Of a DNA stretch of 64,000 nucleotides, positions 1 to 10,028 are shown one piece after another. The notes under the pieces are model-generated. The model did no database searches. It worked only from the letters and a program-made list of their open reading frames with translations, and was not told where the DNA came from. Numbering within the stretch: the stretch's first letter is position 1; every line of letters begins with the position of its first letter. The DNA is from Bremerella sp. TYQ1 (GTDB taxonomy: Bacteria; Planctomycetota; Planctomycetia; Pirellulales; Pirellulaceae), in contig NZ_CP083740.1 in NCBI RefSeq assembly GCF_020150455.1, positions 2,914,001-2,978,000 on the forward strand. Reading direction: 5' to 3'. A program made the position numbers and the translations under genes.

Positions 1-635
1 GGCATCGCTAAGAGAATTCCATTGGGATCCTCGGGGGTACGAAAACGAGGGGCGATTCTCTCCCATGCAGTTCGAGCCTCGTTCAATCTTCCTTGCTCTA
101 GAAGTAGATCTCCCAAGCTGAGCAAAGCGTCGTCAGCATATTGGCTTAAGAAATAGTTATCGATGACCGCAGCCAGTAAAGCTGGATTCCTCGATTGTGT
201 GGCTCTCTCGAACTCTTCCTGAGCGAGTGCGTCGATCCGCGATCGATAAACGTCTAAAAACTCGGGGGACTTTCGTGCATACTCCGAGATGCGTCGCTGC
301 AGGTAGGTCTTCAGTTCGACATAATAGACGTACTCGCTACCTAGATCGACTTGATCACGTCCTTGGGCGATCAGTTCGCTCCCATGGCTGGCAATCAAGC
401 GTTCGAGCGTGTCGATTGCATCTTGCCACTTTTTCTGCTGAAGCTGCTGATCGACTTGAGCGAGAAGATTCTTGGTATCGTTCTTCGTTTCCGGCAGGTC
501 GACCGTTAACGAAAATTCAGCTCGGGCAAAGATATCCCCGACTTGGCCCTTCACTGGCGATGCGCCCAGGAGCAAGAGGGAAAGGACCCAAACAAGTCCT
601 GCGGACCGCGATGTAAGCATTGGCCTAAGAATCAT
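1..635 (-). CDS. Secreted helical-repeat protein, 5' part only (runs off left edge)
   Basis: This open frame starts with ATG at 633-635 and stays open to base 1 (211 codons). Residues about 10-32 form a hydrophobic signal peptide (LVWVLSLLLLGASPVKG) with likely cleavage after KGQ. The rest is alpha-helical and TPR-like: pairs of short helices such as WQDAIDTLERLIASHG and DDALLSLGDLLLEQGRLNEA. Planctomycetes have secreted proteins with this kind of N-terminal helical domain followed by a PQQ-type beta-propeller. That family assignment is from memory, and the propeller part would lie outside the window. The gene is transcribed leftward, separated from the respiratory operon by 174 bases. Confidence 0.7.
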   Translation of the reverse strand, partial: MILRPMLTSRSAGLVWVLSLLLLGASPVKGQVGDIFARAEFSLTVDLPETKNDTKNLLAQVDQQLQQKKWQDAIDTLERLIASHGSELIAQGRDQVDLGSEYVYYVELKTYLQRRISEYARKSPEFLDVYRSRIDALAQEEFERATQSRNPALLAAVIDNYFLSQYADDALLSLGDLLLEQGRLNEARTAWERIAPRFRTPEDPNGILLAM

Positions 636-809
636 GCACTCGCTATTCCTGACGGTGTGACTGCCTTCCAAATTACAGTATAGAAGGCCTCTTCCCCCCA
701 GAAAAGCAAAGCGATTGCAGTACGCCACGGAATCCACCATCTAACGGGGGAGGCGTAGCGATTAGCGTGACCAAAACTATCAGGCAATGCGTAGAGAATC
801 GGGCCGAAA

Positions 810-1127
810 TCAGTCCCAGGCCGGCGGTTGAGTAGGAATGCCCTGTTCCGCTTTTTTCAATGCAATTTCCGTTAATTCATCGGCGGACAGTTCTTTTCGC
901 TCGCTTTTAGGCTTACGCAAATAGCAAACAACGATGTAAGCAAAAAAGCCCGCTAAGAGGATATAAGGAACCGTCATCATGAACATGATGCTGAACGCGT
1001 ACGCACTGACGTAGTTTTCACTCAAGCCATCTTTGCACGTCGGGCATGCCCAAGCCCACGAAGGGACCGCGAGAAGCAAATAGCCCGTGAGCAAAAATAT
1101 CGCAGTGATGGATTGAATCTTACGCAT
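810..1127 (-). CDS. Small secreted/membrane protein at end of cytochrome oxidase operon
   Basis: A 105-residue protein with an N-terminal hydrophobic segment (about 6-26), then ACPTCKDGL, a second membrane helix (about 45-70) and a charged cytoplasmic tail ending QPPAWD. The CPTC motif sits just after the first hydrophobic segment, so it should face the periplasm. I do not recognise the family. The ATG at 1127 is 4 bases after the DUF420 stop, so it is translated as the last gene of the respiratory operon. A longer frame back to 1250 is open but overlaps the DUF420 gene. A CxxC next to SCO and DUF420 genes suggests a part in copper or thiol handling during oxidase assembly; this is inference from position only. 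Confidence 0.72.
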   Translation of the reverse strand: MRKIQSITAIFLLTGYLLLAVPSWAWACPTCKDGLSENYVSAYAFSIMFMMTVPYILLAGFFAYIVVCYLRKPKSERKELSADELTEIALKKAEQGIPTQPPAWD

Positions 1128-1131
1128 GATG

Positions 1132-1581
1132 CTAGGCCGGAACTTCGGCTGGAAAAAACTGATACAAGCAAAGATACACCAAGACGCCGGTAATGGAAAC
1201 GTAAAGCCAAATTGGGAACGTCCACTTCGCAAACTTCCGGTGCGCCTCACGACGGTCTTTCAGGCCCAGGTAAATCGTAATGACGGCGAGAAACGGAACA
1301 ACCGCAGCCAAAACCACGTGCGTCAGCAGCATCAAATAGTAGGCGTAACGAACCACATCGGGCGGGTACGCCGGAAAGGTTTTGCTATGCCCCTCCATCA
1401 ATCCATGATAAAGGAGATAACAAACTAAAAAGATGACCGAGACGCCAAAGCACCCCAGCATCGTCCATTTGTGCGCCTCGACTTTGCCCTGCTTGATCAG
1501 GACAAAACCGATCACCAAGAGCAAAGTCGCCAAACCATTGAGCGAAGCATTGACGTGCGGCAAGATCGTTACCAAGTCCAC
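1132..1581 (-). CDS. DUF420 family membrane protein (CtaM-like oxidase assembly)
   Basis: 149 residues with four predicted membrane helices (about 10-30, 40-60, 80-103, 118-140). It contains the conserved histidines of the DUF420/YozB family: HVNASLNG near the N-terminus, KVEAHKWTML, YHGLMEGH and LLTHVVLAAVVPFLA. The S. aureus member CtaM is needed for maturation of the aa3-type oxidase, probably at a heme or copper insertion step. Here the gene lies 3 bases after the double-SCO gene and 4 bases before the last gene of the operon, consistent with an assembly role. Length and helix count match the family. Confidence 0.88.
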   Translation of the reverse strand: MDLVTILPHVNASLNGLATLLLVIGFVLIKQGKVEAHKWTMLGCFGVSVIFLVCYLLYHGLMEGHSKTFPAYPPDVVRYAYYLMLLTHVVLAAVVPFLAVITIYLGLKDRREAHRKFAKWTFPIWLYVSITGVLVYLCLYQFFPAEVPA

Positions 1582-1584
1582 GCG

Positions 1585-2757
1585 TTATTCCTTCTCTTCC
1601 GTTACCGCATTAGAAGTCGGTTCTTCGCCAGGTGGTAGCAGTTCATCCAGCTTCTCATTCAGCGATTTCATCTGATCAGCTTGACTCGTGCGAAAGGAGT
1701 CGATGACTTTGCCATCTCTGCCAACTAGGAATACTCGATCGCTGTGATACTGCTCAGCAACTTCGATGTTGAAAAACTCGTCACCGATCTGCTTGATGTA
1801 ATCAAATTTGCCGGTACAGAAGTACCATCGATCTGGATCTGCCTGAAAACGCTCGGCATACCCGGCTAATGCGGCAGGCGTATCGTTTTCTGGATCGCAC
1901 GTGATGCTGACAAGCTTCAAGTCGCGATCTTTGAACTCGTTCCGAAGTTTCGCTTTCTCCATATTCTGCATGACGCAACTACCGGGGCACGACGTATAGA
2001 AAAAGCTGCCTAACCAGATATCGCCTTCTAGCGACTTGCTATCAAACGGTTGATCAAGACTGTCTGTCAGCTGAAAGCTCTCCATGGTCTGCTTGGGCTC
2101 TTCCGATTTTTTAGCAACCTCTGCATCGCTGCTGGGCTCGAAAGACTCTGCCAATAGTTCTTTCAGCATTTTCTTGGCACGACGAAAATCGGTATCGTCT
2201 GTGGCTCGAAACGTGCCTCGCAGCTTTCCGTGCTTATCGATCACCATCAGGCGATCGCTATGGGTTTGCGTCTCGAACATCACCTGAAAGGAGTTCTCAG
2301 TGATCTCTTTGAGCTTTTCCATGTCCCCAGTCAAGAAGGTCCAAACGCCCGGCTTGGCCTGGAATGACTCAGCATATTGGCGAAGTACAGCAGGCGTATC
2401 GGTGTCGGGATCGCATGTAATGCTGACAAACTTGACGCCTTCGTCAGCGAATTCTTCTTGCAAGATCGCGATCTGCTGGTTCTGCATTTTGCAAATCGAC
2501 GGGCACGACGTGAAGAAGAAACTAGCGATCCAGACATCTCCTTCCAGCGTTGCGGTGTCGAACGACTCTTCTTCGGCCGACGTCAACTCGAAAGGAGGAA
2601 TTTCGCGGTCTAGTTTTACGATCATGTCGGTGGCATCGTGTCCATCCGCAGGCGCCGAGCCGTGACTCGGTTTTCGGTTCATGGCCGACCACACCATCGT
2701 GATCCCCAACAAAATCAGCAGCACAGCTGAAACAAAGATGCCTGTGGTAGGTTTCAT
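1585..2757 (-). CDS. Double SCO1/SenC copper-chaperone protein (two fused SCO domains)
   Basis: 390 residues. One N-terminal membrane anchor (about 6-26) is followed by two complete SCO (thioredoxin-fold) domains. Domain 1 (about 48-200) has the copper motif CPSIC (C85, C89) and the distal histidine in THSDR (H166). Domain 2 (about 222-375) has CPGSC (C257, C261) and YHSDR (H338). Both carry the SITCDP strand typical of SCO. SCO proteins deliver copper to, or reduce, the CuA site of subunit II. Normal members are about 200 residues with one domain, so this is an internal duplication. The ATG at 2757 overlaps the permease stop as ATGA, which fixes the start; a 13-codon upstream extension is unlikely. 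Confidence 0.9.
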   Translation of the reverse strand: MKPTTGIFVSAVLLILLGITMVWSAMNRKPSHGSAPADGHDATDMIVKLDREIPPFELTSAEEESFDTATLEGDVWIASFFFTSCPSICKMQNQQIAILQEEFADEGVKFVSITCDPDTDTPAVLRQYAESFQAKPGVWTFLTGDMEKLKEITENSFQVMFETQTHSDRLMVIDKHGKLRGTFRATDDTDFRRAKKMLKELLAESFEPSSDAEVAKKSEEPKQTMESFQLTDSLDQPFDSKSLEGDIWLGSFFYTSCPGSCVMQNMEKAKLRNEFKDRDLKLVSITCDPENDTPAALAGYAERFQADPDRWYFCTGKFDYIKQIGDEFFNIEVAEQYHSDRVFLVGRDGKVIDSFRTSQADQMKSLNEKLDELLPPGEEPTSNAVTEEKE

Positions 2758-3617
2758 ATCCAATCTCCTCGCCTGGTTTTCATGGCCGAACGACAAGCCA
2801 AGGCGAACATAACGACGGCGAACAACAAAGTAATCGTTACGCCCAAGGGAACGCTAGGCAACCAAAACTGCCCGGCCGATTCGTTCGCTAAGAAACTTGG
2901 AGCGGCTTCGGCGTGCAAAATTCTTCGAATCGCTGCGAGAGCATACGTCACAGGATTCAATGTCATTACCCAACCGAGAAGCCACTGTCCGGTAGAGGAT
3001 GATTCGCCGCTTGTGGGAATCGGAAAAAATGCTCCGGAGAGAAGCCACATCGGCATCAGCAACAAGTTCATGATCGCGTGAAAGCCTTGCGTCGATTCCA
3101 TTCGCCAAGCAAGCCAAAACCCAAGCGACGTTAAGCCAATTCCAACGACAATCAAAAGACCGAACACCGACAGAAACTGTACGAAGTCCAGTGTGATTCC
3201 TACAAAATAGCCCAGTAAGAGAAAGATCAACGCCTGACCCACTGCGAGAATCGTTCCGCCGAGCACTTTTCCAAGTACCATCGCCCAGCGTGGAATCGGC
3301 GACACGAGTACCGACTGGAGAAAGCCTTCGTTTCGATCTTCAATAATCGAAATTGTCGCGAAGATCGCTGTGAACAAGACAATCAGCAGTAGCGTTCCTG
3401 GAAAGAAGTAGACCGTAAAACTTTCGCCACTTCCCCCCTGCTCCGATGTTCGGAAGACGCCGGTGAGCCCTGTTCCAAAGAGCAACCAGAAAATAATTGG
3501 CTGACCGATCGCCCCGACAATGCGGTTGCGTTGACGAAGAAATCGAATGATCTCGCGTTTGCATAGCGACCAGGCTGCGCGGAGTGGACGGGGCTGTGCG
3601 GTTGCTTCCGGTGTCAC
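2754..3617 (-). CDS. ABC-2 type transporter permease (in oxidase operon)
   Basis: 287 residues with six predicted membrane helices. A cytoplasmic N-terminus (LCKREIIRFLRQRN) comes first, as in DrrB/NodJ-type ABC-2 permeases. The family region with EDRNEGFLQSVLVSP followed by a glycine-rich helix (MVLGKVLGGTI) is present. The start is GTG, overlapping the stop of the ATPase gene by 4 bases (GTGA). The stop overlaps the SCO start by 4 bases, so the permease is translationally coupled on both sides. With the ATPase it forms an exporter whose substrate is unknown. Its place between the oxidase structural genes and the copper chaperone suggests a role in metal, heme or lipid delivery to the oxidase, perhaps analogous to NosFY. 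Confidence 0.88.
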   Translation of the reverse strand: MTPEATAQPRPLRAAWSLCKREIIRFLRQRNRIVGAIGQPIIFWLLFGTGLTGVFRTSEQGGSGESFTVYFFPGTLLLIVLFTAIFATISIIEDRNEGFLQSVLVSPIPRWAMVLGKVLGGTILAVGQALIFLLLGYFVGITLDFVQFLSVFGLLIVVGIGLTSLGFWLAWRMESTQGFHAIMNLLLMPMWLLSGAFFPIPTSGESSSTGQWLLGWVMTLNPVTYALAAIRRILHAEAAPSFLANESAGQFWLPSVPLGVTITLLFAVVMFALACRSAMKTRRGDWI

Positions 3618-4552
3618 GGTGCAACCTCCTCGGCGAACTGCCGACCGGTCATCGCGATAAATACATCTTCCAAGGACGGCTTCGCCAACGTGATGGCGTC
3701 TACAAGCTCGCTGGCGGCATGCATGATCGCACGGATCGTGGCAGGCCCATCTTCCGTTTCCAGGCGAACCGTATCACTTACTTCGGTTGCCGATAGACCT
3801 AACTCCGCCTGAAGTGTATCGATCAGCGTTTCAGGCTGACGCGTACGAATCGTAATCGTATCGCCTCCAATTCGATCCTTGAGGGCGTCCGGCGAATCGA
3901 TTGCAACCAGCTTTCCCTGATCCAGAATCGCAATGCGGTCGGCTTTCTCTGCTTCCTCCAGGAGGTGCGAAGTCAGAATGACAGTCACCCCTTGGTCCGC
4001 TCGCAGAAATTCGAGGTAGCGCCACATCGCCTGACGTGCCGCTGGATCGAGACCTGTACTGGGTTCGTCCAACAAAAGCACCTTAGGCGAATGCAGCATC
4101 CCTTTGGCTAGTTCTACTCGCCTGCGGAGACCACCAGACAGATCCTCCGTGTAATCATTTCGGCGATCTTGTAGCTCCAGCTTTTCCAGCAGAAGCGACA
4201 TTCGCTCCCTTAGCGGCTGTCCAGAAATACCATACAAAGCCGCCTGCTGCTGAATGTTCTCTGCGACGGTGAGCTTCTTATCGAGACTTGGCATCTGAAA
4301 CACAACGCCGATTTGCTGGCGGACCTCGTGTTCATGTGTCCGAACCGAGCGACCAAGAACGCTGATATCGCCTTCTCGAAGCGGCATGAGGGTTGAGAGC
4401 AGTCGAAACAGTGTCGACTTCCCACCGCCATTGGGCCCCAGGAAGACAAAGATCTCACCTGGGTCGATGGACAAGCTGACATCATCCAGCGCTTTCCGCT
4501 TTCCATAAAAATGGGAAACGTTCTCGATAGTTACAGCGCGCGGGGCAATCAT
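3614..4552 (-). CDS. ABC transporter ATP-binding protein (in oxidase operon)
   Basis: 312 residues. The nucleotide-binding domain (about 1-225) has Walker A GPNGGGKST, Q-loop VFQMPSLDKKLT, signature LSGGLRRR, Walker B VLLLDEPSTGLD and switch histidine LTSHLLEEA. Walker A has GGGK where most relatives have GAGK, a tolerated change. The C-terminal roughly 85 residues resemble the DrrA-type extension. It energises the permease encoded immediately downstream (4-base overlap) and lies 12 bases after ctaF. Substrate is unknown; see the permease entry for context. Confidence 0.92.
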   Translation of the reverse strand: MIAPRAVTIENVSHFYGKRKALDDVSLSIDPGEIFVFLGPNGGGKSTLFRLLSTLMPLREGDISVLGRSVRTHEHEVRQQIGVVFQMPSLDKKLTVAENIQQQAALYGISGQPLRERMSLLLEKLELQDRRNDYTEDLSGGLRRRVELAKGMLHSPKVLLLDEPSTGLDPAARQAMWRYLEFLRADQGVTVILTSHLLEEAEKADRIAILDQGKLVAIDSPDALKDRIGGDTITIRTRQPETLIDTLQAELGLSATEVSDTVRLETEDGPATIRAIMHAASELVDAITLAKPSLEDVFIAMTGRQFAEEVAP

Positions 4553-4564
4553 TCGCGGGTCAAC

Positions 4565-5008
4565 TTAATGAGCAGCAGGAGTCGAATCCGCGGCAGCGGC
4601 TTCGCTCGTTTCAGCATGAGGAACAGGAGCATGTAGCCATCGACTTTCCGAGTAAGTCTCCGTTCGCATACCAATGTCAGGAATCAGCATGCAAACCAGA
4701 AATACGGACATCATCGCCGCAGGCACCGTCAGCACCCATTTCCAATTGGCTTCCCACAACAGATGCATGAAAAACAGCATGACTAACAAGGCTTTTCCGC
4801 AAGACACGGCCATCATGAATGCCATGCTTACGTTCGGCGGAATACTTGTATCCCACCAGTCGAAGTAGGTGAGAAACGAACAAAGAGTCAACGCACAAAG
4901 CGCCACGAATACGGCCCAATATTTGCCGTTTCCGGTAGAAGCGTGCAGTTCTTCGTCGTTTTCCAGATGCTGGTCGTGCGTCGGAGGATGGGTATTAGGA
5001 TCGCTCAC
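4565..5008 (-). CDS. ctaF: Cytochrome c oxidase subunit IV
   Basis: 147 residues with a His-rich hydrophilic N-terminus (THPPTHDQH) and three membrane helices (about 29-48, 59-84, 93-112). These match the bacterial COX4/CtaF family, including the helix with KALLVMLFFMHLLWE. Subunit IV is a small non-catalytic part of bacterial heme-copper oxidases. Start is GTG at 5008; the gene follows ctaE by 13 bases. The C-terminal tail is Ala-rich and low-complexity. The symbol follows the Bacillus/caa3 nomenclature. Confidence 0.88.
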   Translation of the reverse strand: MSDPNTHPPTHDQHLENDEELHASTGNGKYWAVFVALCALTLCSFLTYFDWWDTSIPPNVSMAFMMAVSCGKALLVMLFFMHLLWEANWKWVLTVPAAMMSVFLVCMLIPDIGMRTETYSESRWLHAPVPHAETSEAAAADSTPAAH

Positions 5009-5021
5009 GGATTTACTTCAT

Positions 5022-6236
5022 TTAAAACAGGTACAGCATCGGGAAGAGGAAAATCCAAACCAGGTCGACAAAGTGCCAATACAGCCCCGCGTTCTCCAAG
5101 TAGTGGGCTTTGCGGACGTCGAGCGTACTGAATAACACGCACGCAAAAATGATGAGCCCAACGATGACGTGCAAAGCATGGAAGCCAGTCAGCAGGAAGT
5201 AAGTACTTGCCCACATGTTTCCGCTGGGCAATACAAATGGAAGCTTCATTTCGGGAACTTCGTGCCCAATTCCATGGTTCAAGAGATGGGCGTCATCGGC
5301 AAGTAGCAAATTCAGAAAGGCGATTCGCTCTCGCTTTGGCTTCGCATCGACTTCAATCTTGGCAACTTCCTGCATCAAAGCCCCGAGTTCGACACGAAGC
5401 TCGCGGAGCTCTTCATCGGAAGGGCCTTCTTCCCCTTCCGCAGGCGGCTTTAGTTGTTCTTGGATTTCATTTTTGCGAGTCTCTTTGGTAGACAGTTGTT
5501 CCTCTAGATCAGCCAAGGGACCTTGGAGGGACTCTCGTTCCGTGCGAAGACGAGTGACTTGATAATCCGAAACAGCATGATGCTGCACCGCATAGGCAAG
5601 CGAATCAAGAATTGCCTGGGCTTCGATCGGGTTATCACTCATCGTAGCTGCGCGAGCGGCATGAGCGACTCCACCGGTCAGCATGGTGTCGATGAACTCT
5701 TCCTGAGTCACACCTTCGAGTACCTCTTGCTGCTTCTGTTCGTCAGACAAGTCGGTCTTGAGTTCTTCCAGACGTACCTTCAACGCCGAGACGTAGTAAA
5801 CGTCAGGCTGATCATACAGCCGACGATTCTCCTTCGTGGGGAAAATCCCGTGGGAAAACTTCTCTTTGTACTCGTAAGCTTTCACCCCTAGAAATACAGT
5901 TCCCAGCACAAACGTCAGCACCAACCACTTTTTGGCGGTTGCACTTTGATTTTGTCGAGCCGCTTCAAGACTGAGCACAATCGACAGGCTGCTACAGATC
6001 AGCACAAAGGTGTTAAATGCGCCGATCGGCTCACTCAAATAAACATCGTGCGGTGTCGGCCATGTACCTGTTGGTGCACCAAACCTCAGCACCACGTATG
6101 CGCCGATCAAACCGGCGAAGAACATGATTTCCGTTGAAAGAAACAACCACAGACACAGCTTACCGAGCGACAATGGCAACGCCGGGTGATATTCCAGCTG
6201 GATGTGATCGTGATGTTCGTTGTGGGAATCGGACAT
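5022..6236 (-). CDS. ctaE: Cytochrome c oxidase subunit III with large internal insertion
   Basis: 404 residues, far longer than the usual roughly 200-residue bacterial subunit III. Residues about 1-130 carry the first membrane helices ([59 protein letters not shown]). Residues 339-404 carry the last two ([18 protein letters not shown] and [20 protein letters not shown]), both with conserved family signatures. Between them, about 135-338, lies a charged, soluble, partly coiled-coil segment rich in Glu, Lys, Gln and Arg, containing an [15 protein letters not shown] stretch. It interrupts the helix 3 to helix 4 connection. The frame is continuous with no sign of a sequencing break, so the insertion appears genuine. 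The subunit is part of the oxidase encoded by the neighbouring ctaC and ctaD. Confidence 0.92.
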   Translation of the reverse strand: MSDSHNEHHDHIQLEYHPALPLSLGKLCLWLFLSTEIMFFAGLIGAYVVLRFGAPTGTWPTPHDVYLSEPIGAFNTFVLICSSLSIVLSLEAARQNQSATAKKWLVLTFVLGTVFLGVKAYEYKEKFSHGIFPTKENRRLYDQPDVYYVSALKVRLEELKTDLSDEQKQQEVLEGVTQEEFIDTMLTGGVAHAARAATMSDNPIEAQAILDSLAYAVQHHAVSDYQVTRLRTERESLQGPLADLEEQLSTKETRKNEIQEQLKPPAEGEEGPSDEELRELRVELGALMQEVAKIEVDAKPKRERIAFLNLLLADDAHLLNHGIGHEVPEMKLPFVLPSGNMWASTYFLLTGFHALHVIVGLIIFACVLFSTLDVRKAHYLENAGLYWHFVDLVWIFLFPMLYLF

Positions 6237-6271
6237 TCGATGTCAGTCTAGGCTTTGAGGAAACAGTTCCG

Positions 6272-7183
6272 TTAAGCGGAGGTCGGCAAAATAACCAACA
6301 GTGCCAACTGGACCGGCAAGTAAATCAACGAAGCGAACAACAACTGCCGAGCCGTTTTTTCGTCTCTCTTAATGAAGAATCGCCACGAGGCAACCAACAT
6401 AAAAACGCCACCTAAAAGCGACAGCAACATATAGCAAGCATTCGGCAACGCGATCGCTCCAATCCCCGGAACGATACTTACCAACAAAAGCGCCATGGCT
6501 CCAGAGACCGCCTGAATACCAGCTTTGGTGCCGCTTCGATCAACGACAGACCACATTTTCATTCCGCCTTGGGCGTAGTCTTCGCGATAAAGCCAAGCAA
6601 TGGCCATAAAGTGCGGAAACTGCCAAAAGAACAGAATCGAAAACAGAGCGATCGCTTGAAGGTCAAGCGTCGGCCGGACGGCGAGCCAACCCATGAGCAT
6701 GGGAAGTGCTCCGGCAATCGCCCCGACGGTCGTGTTCCAGGGAGTGACCTGTTTCATGGGAGTGTATATGAACACATACAGGATCCAAGTCAGTGCGCCG
6801 ATTAACGCCGGCATCACGCCGACAGTTGCCAGGAGATATGAAACGCCGATCGATCCCAACAACGTGCCGAACATGGCACTCGAGTACCGCGACATTCTTC
6901 CGCTAGGAATCGGACGCTGCGAAGTCCGGTTCATCCGGCGATCGACTTGAGCTTCCAGACACTGATTCCAAACGCAACTGCTTGCCGCAACAAGGGCTGT
7001 TCCCAAGATTACGTGCACAAGCTTCGCCACGTCCGGCTGGCCATTGCTTCCGCAATAGGCAGCAATCGCGACACAGACCAGCAACAAGACCGCAATTTTG
7101 GGTTTTGTAAGCTCAAGGTAGTCGCTCAATTGCTGGCGTACACGAGACTTTCGTTCGGTTAAAGCGGCGGGGCCACTACTCAT
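6272..7183 (-). CDS. ctaB: Heme o synthase (protoheme IX farnesyltransferase)
   Basis: 303 residues of the UbiA prenyltransferase superfamily with about nine membrane helices. The first Asp-rich motif region NQCLEAQVDRRMNRTSQRP (about 73-91) is the typical N-x6-D-x3-M-x-RT-x2-RP of CtaB/COX10; the second conserved loop is YREDYAQGGMKM. It transfers a farnesyl group to heme b, giving heme o for the CtaA step. The start overlaps the ctaA stop by 4 bases (ATGA), so the two heme a biosynthesis steps are coupled. Confidence 0.95.
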   Translation of the reverse strand: MSSGPAALTERKSRVRQQLSDYLELTKPKIAVLLLVCVAIAAYCGSNGQPDVAKLVHVILGTALVAASSCVWNQCLEAQVDRRMNRTSQRPIPSGRMSRYSSAMFGTLLGSIGVSYLLATVGVMPALIGALTWILYVFIYTPMKQVTPWNTTVGAIAGALPMLMGWLAVRPTLDLQAIALFSILFFWQFPHFMAIAWLYREDYAQGGMKMWSVVDRSGTKAGIQAVSGAMALLLVSIVPGIGAIALPNACYMLLSLLGGVFMLVASWRFFIKRDEKTARQLLFASLIYLPVQLALLVILPTSA

Positions 7184-8202
7184 GCCATCACCTCATGCCC
7201 CGGGGAATTCTTGAGCCCGGCGGAGGAAGAATTAGTTCGAGCAAACGCGATGGGATAGCATCGCATGCAATAGGCCAAAAGCATCACGCTGCAGGCCAAT
7301 ATCAAGGACCCAACGGCCACATGACCAGTCACAATAACTGACTGCAATCCGCTTTCCCATTTCACCACAAAGTCTGCGAAGTAAACCCCGCCTGGCAGGA
7401 AAGTCGGCCAACCATATTTCACGGTGTAAGCAGCAATGCCCAAGGCGATCTGAGCCACGATCAACCAAACAGCGAAGGCCGAAGTGAAGCGAATACTGCG
7501 GTTCGCCTGTCGGTCTCGAAACGCCAATACAAAAAATGCGATAGAACTGAGCATCACCAGAAATGCCGTGATGACATGAAACAAAAGCGATGCTCGAAAG
7601 GCCCCATGTGTCATTTCAACAGGAACGTGGCGTATCAGGGAACCGAGCACAATTTGCAGAAACGCGACAATAACAAAACCGATGGATAGTCGCAGATAAC
7701 TACCGCTGAGAGGCGAGTCGATTCGCGTCATAGAGCGAAACCGCTTGGAAGTAGAGCATTCCAAGTAGATCAAATATCCGAAGAACAATGGACCGACACA
7801 GCCATGCACACGAGCAATCGTCGTCTTGTCCCAGACAACGCGAAGGCCACCCAACACGCCTTGAAAAAGGACCAACGCCAACGCAACTGCGCCGAGCGTG
7901 ATTAACGTTTTATCTTTTCGCCAAATGGCCAACACAAGGAACACAATACAGAACAAGCCGACTGTTGATGCCAGCAGGCGATGTCCATGTTCGAGAAACA
8001 AATCGTAAGGGCCAAACACCCAAGTTTGCCATGGATACAAAAACATGTTGTATCCATAAGTCGACGGCCAATCCGGCACCGCCATGCCGCTTTTCGTCGT
8101 GGTCACCAAGCCGCCGATCCAGATCAGCGGGAAGGTGGCACACACAAGCAGCATCGCCAGGCGATGTGGCCAAAGAGACTCGTTCTGTGGGTGGCTAGGC
8201 AT
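7180..8202 (-). CDS. ctaA: Heme A synthase (COX15/CtaA family)
   Basis: 340 residues with about eight membrane helices in the two four-helix halves typical of CtaA/COX15. Conserved heme-ligand histidine regions are visible: LEHGHRLLAS and ARVHGCVGP in the first half, LLFHVITA and VTGHVAVG in the second. The conserved WPSTYG loop follows helix 1. It oxidises the C8 methyl of heme o to heme a. It sits between ctaD (5-base gap) and ctaB (4-base overlap), so heme a supply is co-expressed with the oxidase. Confidence 0.94.
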   Translation of the reverse strand: MPSHPQNESLWPHRLAMLLVCATFPLIWIGGLVTTTKSGMAVPDWPSTYGYNMFLYPWQTWVFGPYDLFLEHGHRLLASTVGLFCIVFLVLAIWRKDKTLITLGAVALALVLFQGVLGGLRVVWDKTTIARVHGCVGPLFFGYLIYLECSTSKRFRSMTRIDSPLSGSYLRLSIGFVIVAFLQIVLGSLIRHVPVEMTHGAFRASLLFHVITAFLVMLSSIAFFVLAFRDRQANRSIRFTSAFAVWLIVAQIALGIAAYTVKYGWPTFLPGGVYFADFVVKWESGLQSVIVTGHVAVGSLILACSVMLLAYCMRCYPIAFARTNSSSAGLKNSPGHEVMA

Positions 8203-8207
8203 AAATC

Positions 8208-10022
<1,815 letters not shown>

Positions 10023-10028
10023 CGTTTC

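Noticed and set aside
197..616. 139-codon plus-strand ORF at the left edge
   Set aside because: It is antisense to a minus-strand frame (1-635) that has a signal peptide and helical repeats; the plus frame is Arg/Ser-rich with no domain.
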